Assembly: GCA_964602595.1 (NCBI GenBank)
Contig: CAZRRO010000024.1
Span: forward strand, 1 to 64,000
Direction: 5' to 3'
DNA: 64,000 bases
Source of the DNA: CAIWAH01 sp964602595
Lineage (GTDB): Bacteria > Verrucomicrobiota > Verrucomicrobiia > Limisphaerales > UBA9464
Part shown: positions 1 through 8,117 of the stretch, in pieces
Position numbering within the stretch: the stretch's first letter is position 1
Layout of the letters: the number at the start of each line of letters is the position of its first letter
Translations under genes and position numbers: made by a program
Notes under the pieces: model-generated
Told to the model about the DNA's origin: nothing
Seen by the model: only the letters and a program-made list of their open reading frames with translations
The model's database searches: none

Positions 1-131
1 AGATCACCGAAGACGTCCGCAAATACGCCGCCGAACAAGGCATCGCCGAGGAAGAGGCGTTGAAGAAGGGGATGGAAGAAAAGTCGAAAGAGTTTGTGGA
101 GAAGGGCGCGGAGGTCTACGCGAAGGTGTAA
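1..131 (+). CDS. thiC: Phosphomethylpyrimidine synthase ThiC, C-terminal end (partial)
   Basis: Reading from base 3, 42 codons end at TAA (129-131). The peptide begins ITEDVRKYAAEQG, continues through EEKSKEFVEKG and ends AEVYAKV, which matches the extreme C-terminus of ThiC, the radical-SAM enzyme that converts AIR to the HMP-P pyrimidine of thiamine. The catalytic part, including the CX2CX4C cluster motif, lies outside the window. The stop codon is 25 bases before the reverse-transcriptase start, so thiC forms the left boundary of the accessory patch. Identification rests on this short tail alone. Confidence 0.8.
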   Translation, partial: ITEDVRKYAAEQGIAEEEALKKGMEEKSKEFVEKGAEVYAKV

Positions 132-156
132 GTTTGTTCAGCGCTGCTTGTGACAC

Positions 157-1656
157 ATGCCTGTAAACCCGAAAGTCATTGAGTTCTACGAAACGGATTG
201 TCCGCGCACATTGTTTCCACTGCGGACCAATCTGGTCTTGATTCAGCGGGCTGCAGCGGAACTCCTTGATTACGTCTACCAAAAAATCACTCCAGGCGAA
301 TCAGGCGGCGGGAGCTTTCTTATTCAAGAGAGAGTAGCGGCACTTAAGCAACGCCACCATCTTCGTCGCACCTTCAAGCTTGATCCCATTGCCGAACTCT
401 TCCTCTATGAAATCGTCTATCGGCATAGGACAAAGTTTCGGCATCCTCGTTCTGGTGCGCGAAAGAGCTTTGGGTATACGTTTTCGGGTGGTGTTCTTGC
501 ATCTCCGTCAGACGATTACCGGGATTTCAAAAAGGCGACTGTTGAGGCCGGCAAGAAGTTCAAGTTTACGGCCGAGTTCGACATCGCTGCATACTTCAAT
601 AGTATCTATCACCACGACTTGGCAGCTTGGTTTGGCGATCTAAGCCCAGGGGATGATGATGTTGCCATCTTCGGAAAATTTCTCAGACAAATTAATGCCG
701 GCAGATCCATTGATTGCCTAGTGCAGGGTATCTATCCGAGCAAAGTAATCGGAAGTCACTTCCTGAACTTTGTAGAGTATCAGCCTTCGCTGGAGGCTGA
801 TGTGCAGCTGCGATTCATGGATGACTTCGTCCTGTTCTCGAATGACATATCCAAGTTGCAACGCGATTTTCTACGTATACAGAGGCTGCTAGGAGAACGC
901 GGCCTGTCGGTCAATCCGGCGAAGACCTATTTGGGCCATTCAAGGGAAAGCTCCGTCGAATCCAAAATCACTCCAGTCCGACTCGGGTTGCTACGCAGGA
1001 GAAGACTTGCGATTCGGTCGCTCTATTGGGAGGGGGACGATGACGATGATGACACATCGACGACGGACACTGAAGAAGGAGTTACGGATGCAGAAAAGGA
1101 GTATCTGCTCGGCCTCCTGCAATCGAATGAGATGACGGAAGAAGATGCAGACTTGGTTCTTGCATACCTCCGTGATGAAGGAGACGACCTCGTCGGTCAT
1201 CTGAGTGAAATCCTCTGGAAATTTCCTTACCTTTCAAAAAACGTCTTTCTGTTCGCATCTTTTGTTGATGACAAAAGCTCCCTGTTAAATGCGCTTTTTC
1301 AGTTCGTGAAAACAAATGATGTGGTCACGGAATATTCACTGTTTTGGGTTGGTTGCATCGTGGAGAAGCATTTGTTGGGAGTCAAAGGAGTTGAAAACCT
1401 TATTGCCGCCCTATACGAACATCCGGATGGAACGCGAATCACTCAAGCCAAGCTTCTTGAAATTGCGGACAAGCGTTTTGGTTTGCGTGAATTGCGTGAG
1501 GAGAATCTCCGGCGCGGTAGCTCGGATTGGCTAAGTTGGAGCTCAGCAGTCGGGTCGAGCGCGGAAAACAAATCCAATCGGAATCACCTGCTTGGATACT
1601 TTGCCAACGGAAGCGACTTGAATCGAATCATTGCTGAGGCAGTAAAGCTATTCTGA
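157..1656 (+). CDS. Reverse transcriptase of the Abi/UG (defence-associated) type
   Basis: 499 residues. Polymerase motifs are visible in order: motif A EFDIAAYFNSI (Asp142), motif B QGIYPSKVIGSHFL (190-203), the catalytic FMDD (220-223, in LRFMDDFVLFSND) and a motif-D-like GLSVNPAKT (249-257). FMDD replaces the YADD of retrons and group II introns. After about residue 290 comes an acidic linker (six Asp in a row, 294-299), then about 180 helix-rich residues with no known catalytic motif, like the C-terminal helical regions of Abi and other unknown-group RTs, many of which defend against phage. No maturase X domain, HNH domain, intron domain V or retron RNA was seen. The gene is visibly less GC-rich than its neighbours, which suggests transfer. 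The exact UG class cannot be assigned by eye. Confidence 0.75.
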   Translation: MPVNPKVIEFYETDCPRTLFPLRTNLVLIQRAAAELLDYVYQKITPGESGGGSFLIQERVAALKQRHHLRRTFKLDPIAELFLYEIVYRHRTKFRHPRSGARKSFGYTFSGGVLASPSDDYRDFKKATVEAGKKFKFTAEFDIAAYFNSIYHHDLAAWFGDLSPGDDDVAIFGKFLRQINAGRSIDCLVQGIYPSKVIGSHFLNFVEYQPSLEADVQLRFMDDFVLFSNDISKLQRDFLRIQRLLGERGLSVNPAKTYLGHSRESSVESKITPVRLGLLRRRRLAIRSLYWEGDDDDDDTSTTDTEEGVTDAEKEYLLGLLQSNEMTEEDADLVLAYLRDEGDDLVGHLSEILWKFPYLSKNVFLFASFVDDKSSLLNALFQFVKTNDVVTEYSLFWVGCIVEKHLLGVKGVENLIAALYEHPDGTRITQAKLLEIADKRFGLRELREENLRRGSSDWLSWSSAVGSSAENKSNRNHLLGYFANGSDLNRIIAEAVKLF

Positions 1657-1720
1657 CTACTTGGTCATACGCTTTGAATGCCAGCAATATGGGGCGGCTG
1701 AAACAGACAAAGTCGCTGAA

Positions 1721-1978
1721 ATGAAGAAGAAATTATCCTCCAGACAACGCGACGAGTTGCTAGCCGCGTTGAAAGTCCGTTTTGACGCGAACAAGGCCCG
1801 CCACCCAGGTTTGGTTTTGGCCAAGGTGCAGACGCGGTTGGAGGCCAAACGGGACCAGCTGTGGTCGCTCGCGGAAATGGAACGCACTGGCGGCGAACCG
1901 GATGTCGTCAACCAGACGCTTCGCCATCCCGCGTTGCGGGACTGGCGCGGCCAGTTCACGCCGGAGTTCGCCGCGTAG
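1721..1978 (+). pseudogene. DUF4256-like gene, truncated 5' fragment (copy 1)
   Basis: An 85-codon frame starts MKKKLSSRQRDELL and contains LWSLAEMERTGGEPDVV. This resembles the first 50-60 residues of DUF4256 proteins, which are normally near 180-190 residues. After EPDVV the expected sequence stops and an unrelated 22-residue tail (starting NQTLRHPALRDW) runs to TAG at 1976-1978. It is therefore a truncated or recombined remnant. A second, more decayed copy of the same 5' region lies at 3118-3327, on the other side of the nuclease gene. Family recognition is from memory of the conserved ERTGGEPDVV segment. The short frame could still be translated. Confidence 0.55.
1751..1873 (+). repeat. 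Direct repeat (copy 1) flanking the DUF1016 nuclease gene
   Basis: These 123 bases align without gaps to 3136-3258 in the same orientation, with about 21 mismatches by hand (roughly 83% identity). Both copies encode the start of the same DUF4256-like protein. The nuclease gene at 1991-3112 lies between them. Confidence 0.75.
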
Positions 1979-1990
1979 CCTGAATTCGCC

Positions 1991-3112
1991 ATGCCCAAGA
2001 AACTCACGCTCGCCAAAGCCGCCGCCAAGCCCGCGCGGGGCGTCACGCCATTGCTGGCGGAGGTGCGCGGTCTCATCCTCGCGGCGCGGGAGCAGGTGGC
2101 GCGGGCGGTGGATTCCGGGTTGGTCACGCTCTACTGGCACATTGGCCGGCGCGTGCATCAGGACATCCTCAAGGAGAAGCGCGCGGAGTATGGGACGAAG
2201 ATTGTGTCCGCGCTGGGGACACAATTGAGCCGGGAGTTTGGCCGCGGGTTCAACGCTCGGAACATTTTCCGCATGGTGCGTTTCGCCGAGGTTTTCCCCG
2301 ACGATCGAATTGTGTCCGCACTGCGGACACAATTGGGTTGGACGCATTTCAGGATGATCATCCCGATGGAGGATGAACTGAAACGCGACTTCTACGCCGA
2401 GATGTGTCGCATCGAGAAGTGGAGCACGCGGACGCTGGAGAAGAAGATCGGCGGAATGCTTTACGAGCGGACGGCGTTGTCGAAGAAGCCGGACCAGCTC
2501 ATCCGGCAGGAACTGGCGGCGTTGCGCGAGGAGGACAGGCTCACGCCCGACCTCGTGTTCCGCGATCCTTACGTCCTGGATTTTCTGGGGCTGAAGGACA
2601 CTTACGCGGAGAAGGATTTGGAGGCCGCCATCCTGCGCGAAATCGAGGCGTTCGTCCTCGAACTCGGCGTCGGCTTCGCGTTCCTCGAACGGCAGAAACG
2701 CATCACGGTGGACGGCGAGGACCATTACCTCGACCTGTTATTCTACCACCGCCATCTGCGCCGGCTCGTGGCGATTGACCTCAAGCTGGAGGCGTTCAAG
2801 CCCGCCGACAAAGGCCAGATGGAGTTCTACCTGCGCTGGCTCGACCGCCACGAGCGCCAGCCGGGCGAGGAAGCGCCCATCGGCCTGATCCTCTGCGCGG
2901 GCCAGCGACGCGAGACGGTGGAACTGCTCGACCTAGAGAAGTCCGGCATCCGCGTGTCGTCCTACTGGACGGATCTGATGCCGAAGGGGCAGTTGCAGAA
3001 GAAGCTGCACGAGGCGGTTTTGCTCGCGCGGGCGCGAATGGTGGAAGCCCCGGCGGCCGCTCGGCGGAAGGCTGTGCCGGGAGCGAAACGGGGCCGAAAG
3101 GTCTCCAAGTGA
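1991..3112 (+). CDS. DUF1016 / YhcG-family PDDEXK nuclease
   Basis: 373 residues. The N-terminal DUF1016 domain (about 17-160) includes LYWHIGRRV, GFNARNIFRMVRFAE and the conserved FYAEMCRIEKWSTRTLEKKI. The C-terminal PDDEXK fold (about 175-345) shows acidic residues in REIEAFVLELG, then DHYLDLLFYHR (Asp248), AIDLKL (Asp263, Lys265) and KGQMEFYLRWLD, the expected active-site layout. YhcG-type proteins are often found with restriction-modification and other defence genes, and the exact substrate is not settled. No methyltransferase or specificity subunit is adjacent; the reverse transcriptase lies upstream. Two near-identical palindromic segments are embedded in the reading frame (2201-2227, 2309-2335). 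The C-terminus is a basic tail. Confidence 0.9.
   Translation: MPKKLTLAKAAAKPARGVTPLLAEVRGLILAAREQVARAVDSGLVTLYWHIGRRVHQDILKEKRAEYGTKIVSALGTQLSREFGRGFNARNIFRMVRFAEVFPDDRIVSALRTQLGWTHFRMIIPMEDELKRDFYAEMCRIEKWSTRTLEKKIGGMLYERTALSKKPDQLIRQELAALREEDRLTPDLVFRDPYVLDFLGLKDTYAEKDLEAAILREIEAFVLELGVGFAFLERQKRITVDGEDHYLDLLFYHRHLRRLVAIDLKLEAFKPADKGQMEFYLRWLDRHERQPGEEAPIGLILCAGQRRETVELLDLEKSGIRVSSYWTDLMPKGQLQKKLHEAVLLARARMVEAPAAARRKAVPGAKRGRKVSK
2201..2227. repeat. Palindromic element, copy 1, inside the DUF1016 gene
   Basis: Arms ATTGTGTCC (2201-2209) and GGACACAAT (2217-2225) form a perfect 9-bp inverted repeat with a 7-base spacer. The 27-base segment matches 2309-2335 at 25 of 27 positions. In frame it encodes IVSALGTQL. 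Confidence 0.8.
2308..2335. repeat. Palindromic element, copy 2, inside the DUF1016 gene
   Basis: Arms AATTGTGTCCGC (2308-2319) and GCGGACACAATT (2323-2334) form a perfect 12-bp inverted repeat around a 3-base loop. It encodes IVSALRTQL. It is close to copy 1, 108 bases upstream and in the same reading frame. Confidence 0.85.
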
Positions 3113-3117
3113 CAACG

Positions 3118-3327
3118 ATGCCGAAGAACGAGGCAGCCGAGTTGCTGGCCGCATAGAATGCCCGGTTTGACGCGAACAAGGCCCGTCACCCCGGTTTGCT
3201 GTGGGCCATGGTGCAGGCGCGATTGGCGGACAGGCCGGACCAGCTGTGGTCACTCGCGGTCCCGGTGCGGCTGAGTTTGGAAACTCTGGTGGGCCAACGT
3301 TTTGGCGACGCACCACTTCCCGCCTGA
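3118..3327 (+). pseudogene. DUF4256-like gene, decayed 5' fragment (copy 2)
   Basis: A frame opening MPKNEAAELLAA reaches an in-frame TAG at 3154-3156, continues ARFDANKARHPGLLWAMVQARL and DQLWSLA, then diverges and stops at TGA 3325-3327. Residues 14 onward parallel the fragment at 1721-1978. The internal stop and the loss of everything after the first 50 or so residues make it a pseudogene. It starts 5 bases after the nuclease gene stop. Confidence 0.6.
3136..3258 (+). repeat. Direct repeat (copy 2) flanking the DUF1016 nuclease gene
   Basis: Counterpart of 1751-1873, same length and orientation, about 83% identical by hand alignment. Together the copies bracket a 1.26-kb segment that carries only the nuclease gene. 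Confidence 0.75.
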
Positions 3328-3375
3328 CGGCAGTCGCGCATCGGTGACTGGGGGAGCGCCGCGTGTTGGCCGAGG

Positions 3376-5262
3376 TCACTGGCGTTCGAGCCGGAGGACG
3401 GTTTCTTCACCCACCTGGCGCACCGCGACCGGGCGCACGCCGCCGGGGTGGTTGAATTCCTCGCGGCCCAGTGCCTTCGGCGCCACGGGATCGAACCACT
3501 CGGCCACGTAGCGGCCGGCGGGCAGTTCCACCGTCAGTTGGGTCGCGGGATTGCGGGCTTGGCGGCCCAGGAAGCCGTCGGCGCCCCACGGGAAATTGAT
3601 GGTGGCATCCACCCGCTCCAGCACCCGAGGGCCCAGTTGCAGTTGGGTGCCGGAGAAGTATTCGCCGCGCAACCCAGGCTGGCCGCCGGCGCGGGTAAGC
3701 CGGGACGCAGGCACGATTTCCTTGGTGCCATCCGGCCGGGTCCACGACAGCCGGGTCACGCCCTGGCCACCGCCGTAGAAGTATTCCAAGCGCAGGGGCA
3801 CCGGCTGGCCGGCGACCAGGCGCACGGTTGCGGAATCTTCCTGCTCGGCGTGGTCGCTCCAGTTATCGATCAATTTGCGCCCATCCACCCACAGGCGGAC
3901 CCCGTCATTCGATACGGTGTGAAGGGTGTATTCGCCGGATTCGGGCGGGGTCAGCGTGCCGGTCCAGCGGACTGAAAACTGCGCCGACAAGGAGGCCGGC
4001 CGGAGATAGACCGCCCAACGCCGGCCCGTTTCGACGAGGGCCTCCGCCGAAACTCCATCGGGCACGCCGCCGCGCAGGAAGGTCGTGTCCGGCCGGGTCT
4101 TTCTGAGGTCGAAGGTGCGCAGGAAGCCGGCGAGGAAGCCGAGTTGGACCCGCAGCTTCGGTGAACCGCCGCCGGGCTGGTCCTTGGGATAGGCAAAATC
4201 GCCGCGCTCATGCCCGGCGACGAACGAGTAGTCGAGATGGTTGAAAAGCGCGCCGCCGGCGAACAGGAAATCCCAGGCCTCCATCCGGTAGGGCGCATCG
4301 TTGGTGCCGCGGAACCCGGTTTCGTTGTCGCCAATGGGGCGGTTCAGCCCGCGGTTTTGTTTCACGGCGTCCGGCGGCGTCGCGTAGTGGAAGTTGAACA
4401 ACGCCAGGGCCGGATGCGGATTGGTCACCACGGCGGTGCCGTTGGCGACATTCCAGGAGATCAGGTGCGTGGTCGGATGGGTGGCGCTGAGATTGGCGGC
4501 GGCTTCGCCCGGACCGGGCCGGAGGGCGGACGCCAGCACGTCGGCGATGTGGTCGTGCCACTTCATATCCACGCCCCCGATGTAGGGTTCGTTGCAGATC
4601 TCGAAGGTGACATTGTCGAACCCGCGCAGATCCGCCACCACCTTGCGGACGTAGGCGTCCATGAACCCCACGAGTTTGGGGTCCCGCAGGCTGAGCGCCT
4701 CATCCCAGGCGCACTGGCCCACGCCGTTGACGTTGTTGCGTTGGTGAAACGGATGAGTTTCCCACGACTTGTCGCCGTAGGAGCACGAGAACAGGTTGGC
4801 CTCCACGATGATGCTGCGCTGCCCCGCGTTCTTCACGAAATCCCGCAGCCGGCTGAAATAGGCTTCGTCCCACCGGGTGAGGTCGAAGCGATTGCCGCCG
4901 TCGAAGTAGCCCGACTCCGTGCTCCGGGCCCACGGCAGGACCAAACGTTCCTGTTTGGGCGCCAGGGAATTGGCGGCGATGTTGAAGGCGCCCGGCTGCT
5001 CGCGATAGGCGAGGAATACCCGGGTGCCGTTCAGGCCATCCTCCGCCAACGTGTCGAGGTAGCGGACGTAGTCGAAGGCCCGATTCACGACCGCGCCATA
5101 GTGTTCGCCGCTGGTAACGATCACGGTCGGTTGGCCGCGAAAGGTGAAGTAACGCGGGTTGGCCGGCAGAAGCCCGATCGGGCTGGCAGCCGCCAGCGAA
5201 ACGCAGCCGGCCAGCGCTGAAGACAGCAGCCACCCAAGGCGGAGAAGACGCGGGAAACTCAT
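3376..5262 (-). CDS. Secreted clan GH-A-like glycosidase with PA14 domain
   Basis: 628 residues. An N-terminal signal peptide (about 1-26, hydrophobic, ending LAAASP) is followed by a TIM-barrel glycosidase-like region (about 28-375). EICNEP is a typical acid/base Asn-Glu-Pro motif, and IGDNETGF is a candidate nucleophile segment. A PA14 domain follows (about 400-505, SGEYTLHTVSNDGVRLWVDG and DNWSDH), a carbohydrate-binding module often inserted in glycosidases. The C-terminal 80 residues (LPAGRYVAEWFDP) look like the small beta-domain found at the end of GH140-like and related enzymes. The substrate is unknown. The gene is monocistronic and diverges from the BNR-repeat gene at 5394. An alternative is a catalytically altered member of a cellulase-like family, as assignment is by motif only. 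Confidence 0.75.
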   Translation of the reverse strand: MSFPRLLRLGWLLSSALAGCVSLAAASPIGLLPANPRYFTFRGQPTVIVTSGEHYGAVVNRAFDYVRYLDTLAEDGLNGTRVFLAYREQPGAFNIAANSLAPKQERLVLPWARSTESGYFDGGNRFDLTRWDEAYFSRLRDFVKNAGQRSIIVEANLFSCSYGDKSWETHPFHQRNNVNGVGQCAWDEALSLRDPKLVGFMDAYVRKVVADLRGFDNVTFEICNEPYIGGVDMKWHDHIADVLASALRPGPGEAAANLSATHPTTHLISWNVANGTAVVTNPHPALALFNFHYATPPDAVKQNRGLNRPIGDNETGFRGTNDAPYRMEAWDFLFAGGALFNHLDYSFVAGHERGDFAYPKDQPGGGSPKLRVQLGFLAGFLRTFDLRKTRPDTTFLRGGVPDGVSAEALVETGRRWAVYLRPASLSAQFSVRWTGTLTPPESGEYTLHTVSNDGVRLWVDGRKLIDNWSDHAEQEDSATVRLVAGQPVPLRLEYFYGGGQGVTRLSWTRPDGTKEIVPASRLTRAGGQPGLRGEYFSGTQLQLGPRVLERVDATINFPWGADGFLGRQARNPATQLTVELPAGRYVAEWFDPVAPKALGREEFNHPGGVRPVAVRQVGEETVLRLERQ

Positions 5263-5393
5263 GCCGCGAAACTACGGTCCGGGGCGGGTCGGGGCGAAGG
5301 AATTTGCGTTCCCGGGCGCGCGCGAAGTCCCGGGCGGCGAAGGTTGAATGAACGGGGCGCAGGCCGGAGTGTCCGATCGGTCTTCAGGAGATT

Positions 5394-6341
5394 ATGGGCA
5401 TCAATGTTTTCATCGGCCTCGTTGTCGGGGCGCTGGGGCTGTCGGCGATGGCCGCTGAATACGCCGTCTACCGCTCGACGGACGACGGGCATTCATGGTC
5501 CGTCGCCGGGCGCGGTGTGCCAGGCGACTTGCGCACGGATGCATTGGGCGAGAGCGGGCCGCTGCGGCTCGCCGGCACGGAGCGCGGCCTGTTCGTTTCG
5601 ACCGACGACGGGACGACCTGGAGTCGTCCGACCCGGGGCGTGCCGGAGTCGCTGAAAGTCGGTGACTTCGCGGTCAACGGGAGCTGGGCCTACGCGGCGA
5701 CGTCGGACGGCGTCTGGGCTTCGGCGGATCACGGGCGAACGTGGACCCGGGCCGGGGCCAAATTGGCCGGCATCAAGGTGCTGAGCCTGACCGTGGCGGC
5801 GGGACGGGTGTTTGCCGGCACCGATTTGCGCGGGGCTTGGATGACGGATGGTTCGACGAATGAATGGGCGGAGGTAGGGGCGGGATTGCCGCCGAGAGCG
5901 CAGTTGTTCCAGCTCGCCGGGCTGGACGACACGGTCATTGCGGCGCTCTACGCCCAGGGCGTCTACCGCTTCGACGCCGCGGCGAAACGCTGGAATCCGC
6001 TGGCCGAGGAATGGCCGCTGCGAGTGACGGTGGCCGGCGGAACGGTGTTTTCCGGGCGCAATCCCGGCGGGGTTTTCCTCTCGCGGGATGGCGGTGCCTC
6101 TTGGCGTGATGGCAGCGCCGGCCTGCCTGAGAATGCGCCGACCTGGTGCCTGGCCAGTCGCGGCGACACGGTGCTGATCGGCACGCGTGGGGAGTCCCGC
6201 CTGCTGCGCTACGAGGCGGCCTTACAGCACTGGCAGCCCAGCGACCAAGGTTTACCCCGGGGCGCCTCCCCCATCGCGCTGGGACTGGGAGCAAACTCGG
6301 CCCTCGTCGCGGTCATCATGGACGGGCCGCGCAGTCCCTGA
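5394..6341 (+). CDS. Secreted BNR/Asp-box repeat (sialidase-fold) protein
   Basis: 315 residues with a signal peptide (MGINVFIGLVVGALGLSAMA). The body is a run of blades carrying Asp-box-like motifs: STDDGHSWS, STDDGTTWS, SADHGRTWT and SRDGGASWRD. This is the beta-propeller pattern of sialidases, VPS10 and Ycf48-like proteins. No catalytic arginine triad of a true sialidase is recognisable, so a binding or scaffold role is as likely as catalysis. AGGAG at 5386-5390 lies 3 bases before the ATG and supports this start. The EEP-family gene follows 72 bases downstream on the same strand. Confidence 0.7.
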   Translation: MGINVFIGLVVGALGLSAMAAEYAVYRSTDDGHSWSVAGRGVPGDLRTDALGESGPLRLAGTERGLFVSTDDGTTWSRPTRGVPESLKVGDFAVNGSWAYAATSDGVWASADHGRTWTRAGAKLAGIKVLSLTVAAGRVFAGTDLRGAWMTDGSTNEWAEVGAGLPPRAQLFQLAGLDDTVIAALYAQGVYRFDAAAKRWNPLAEEWPLRVTVAGGTVFSGRNPGGVFLSRDGGASWRDGSAGLPENAPTWCLASRGDTVLIGTRGESRLLRYEAALQHWQPSDQGLPRGASPIALGLGANSALVAVIMDGPRSP

Positions 6342-6413
6342 CGATGCGTGGCGTCCGGGTTCGCGGTGGGCCGCGAAATTACCCGGCGTTGGCGGTGTCC
6401 AAGTTCTCATCGC

Positions 6414-7388
6414 ATGATCTCCCACGATCCAGCCCGCCGGCGTCGCCCGATTTCCTTCTGGGGCCTGCTGGAAGTGGCGGTGGTCTGCGGCGGAGTCGCC
6501 ACGCTGACCGGCTTCCTGGCGCGTTGGGGTTGGCTGCTGGAGCTGACCGCGCATTTCCGGCTCCAGTTGGCGGCGACGCTGACGGTGCTGGCGCTGGTCG
6601 CCGGCCTTGGCGGTCGCCGACGTTGGGCTGTTGGCACGGGCGCGTTGGCCGCGGTCAACGCCCTGCTCGTATTGGCGGCCGCCCGGCCCAACGCGGTTGG
6701 ATACGTTGCGCCGAATGCTCCCCGCCTCCGGGTGCTCTCGCTGAATGTCCACACGGCGAATACTCGGAGCGATCTCGTGCGGGAACTGGTCGGGCAGGTG
6801 CATCCCGACGTGGTTGTGCTGCTGGAGGTGAATGCGCAATGGCTGGCGGAGCTCGAACCGTTGCGCCGCGAATACCCGCACGTCCTGGCCGATCCGCGGG
6901 AGGACAACTTCGGCATCGCCCTGTTCGCGCGGATTGCCCCGCAGTCGGCCGATCTGGTGAACCTGGGCGAAGCCGGAGTTCCCTCGGTCGTGGCGGATTT
7001 TTCTTTCGGCGGGCGAAGCCTGCGAATTCTCGGGACGCATCCGTTGCCACCGGGTTCGCCGGCGTATGCGTGGGCGCGCAATGACCAGTTGCAGGCCATG
7101 GCGGCGTGGTGTCGGCGGCAGTCGCTCCCGGTGGCGGTGCTCGGCGACCTGAACGTGACGCCTTGGAGCCCGCACTTCCGCGACCTGCTCCGGGACGGCG
7201 ACTTGCGCCATGAACGTCCGCGCTGGGGCCTAGGCATTTCCTGGCCGGCACCTCAACCATGGTTCGGGCTGCCGCTGGACCACTGCCTGACTGGACCGGC
7301 GGTCGGGGTCGTCCGCCGGGAAATCTTGGGCGGCGTGGGCAGCGACCACTGGCCGCTACTGGTCGAGTTGGCGTGGAAAGCCGAGTGA
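6414..7388 (+). CDS. Membrane-anchored endonuclease/exonuclease/phosphatase family protein
   Basis: 324 residues from the ATG at 6414; the frame is open further upstream but begins unconvincingly. Two to three hydrophobic N-terminal helices (about 15-90) precede an EEP domain: RVLSLNVHTANT (metal-binding Asn), VVLLEVNAQW (Glu), ILGTHPLPP, LGDLNVTPWSPHF (Asp and Asn) and GVGSDHWPLLVEL (catalytic Asp-His). The layout resembles YafD-type and similar inner-membrane EEP proteins with a periplasmic domain. The substrate (nucleic acid, phospholipid or phosphoester) is not predictable. Confidence 0.8.
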   Translation: MISHDPARRRRPISFWGLLEVAVVCGGVATLTGFLARWGWLLELTAHFRLQLAATLTVLALVAGLGGRRRWAVGTGALAAVNALLVLAAARPNAVGYVAPNAPRLRVLSLNVHTANTRSDLVRELVGQVHPDVVVLLEVNAQWLAELEPLRREYPHVLADPREDNFGIALFARIAPQSADLVNLGEAGVPSVVADFSFGGRSLRILGTHPLPPGSPAYAWARNDQLQAMAAWCRRQSLPVAVLGDLNVTPWSPHFRDLLRDGDLRHERPRWGLGISWPAPQPWFGLPLDHCLTGPAVGVVRREILGGVGSDHWPLLVELAWKAE

Positions 7389-7400
7389 CGCTCCCGCCCG

Positions 7401-8117
7401 TCAGGCGAGGTCTGCGTCCAGGACGGCGGCGAGATGGTCGGCGAGTCGGGCCGTGGCGACGTTCACGCTGCGTTGCAGCCGGAGCAGTTTGGGAATCGTG
7501 CCCGGCGAGGCGAGGATCGCGCCGGCGAGCTTCCACCAGATGAGCTGCTGGTTGGCATCCACCAACTGCCCGAAGTCCAGCGGGAGAGTCTCATGGGCCG
7601 CATCCGAAACGGTGCGGAGCGTGGCGCTGGGAATGCCGTGGGCGCGGCAAACCTCACGGATCGCCGCCGACTCCATGTCCACGAGGTCCGCGCCGGATTG
7701 TTCGCGCAGGCGGGACTTGTCCGCTGGCGTGACGGCGATGCGCCCGACCATCACGCAGCGGCCGGGAAGGAGCCCGAGACGTTGCAGCGACGCGAGCTTC
7801 GGAAAATCTGGGTCGGCATCGTAGCGCGCGTCGCCGGTCCGGAGTGTTGGTTCCAGGCCGCCGGCGATGCCCCCGGTGATCACCCACACCGGTCGGGCCG
7901 CGGCCAATGCCTCGGTGCAGGCGGCTCGGGCGTTCCGTTCGCCCATCCCGGTGGTCAGCACGCGCACCCCAGGCAGGATCACTTCCTGGCCGGCGGGGCC
8001 GCGGCGGACAGCTTTGGGCAGTCCCCGGCCGTCGGCGAGCCGGCGCAACACCGGACGCGATTCCTCGGGCAAGGCCAGCACCAGCAGGGGCACCGGGGCT
8101 TCTGGCGTCAGTTCCAA
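7401..8117 (-). CDS. Nucleoside phosphorylase / nucleosidase superfamily protein
   Basis: 238 residues, taking TTG at 8117 as the start. GGAGG sits 7 bases upstream, and the start overlaps the yqgE stop by 10 bases, which indicates coupling. Family motifs: VLALPEES near the N-terminus, VLTTGMGERNA, VITGGIAGGL, and VDMESAAIREVCRAHGIP, the Met-Glu ribose-binding segment of MTA/SAH nucleosidases and hopanoid-associated phosphorylases. SDAAHETLPLDF supplies the expected catalytic-acid region. The substrate is uncertain (futalosine, MTA/SAH or a bacteriohopane precursor are possible). Convergent with the EEP gene. Confidence 0.75.
   Translation of the reverse strand: MELTPEAPVPLLVLALPEESRPVLRRLADGRGLPKAVRRGPAGQEVILPGVRVLTTGMGERNARAACTEALAAARPVWVITGGIAGGLEPTLRTGDARYDADPDFPKLASLQRLGLLPGRCVMVGRIAVTPADKSRLREQSGADLVDMESAAIREVCRAHGIPSATLRTVSDAAHETLPLDFGQLVDANQQLIWWKLAGAILASPGTIPKLLRLQRSVNVATARLADHLAAVLDADLA

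Noticed and set aside
157..1656. Group II intron maturase or retron reverse transcriptase
   Set aside because: No X/En domains, no domain V-like RNA sequence, active site FMDD rather than YADD, and no msr/msd-like inverted repeats upstream within the visible 25 bases or in the flanks.
1760..2725. Minus-strand open frame of 321 codons across the DUF1016 gene
   Set aside because: It is a shadow of the plus-strand gene with a composition typical of antisense frames in high-GC DNA.
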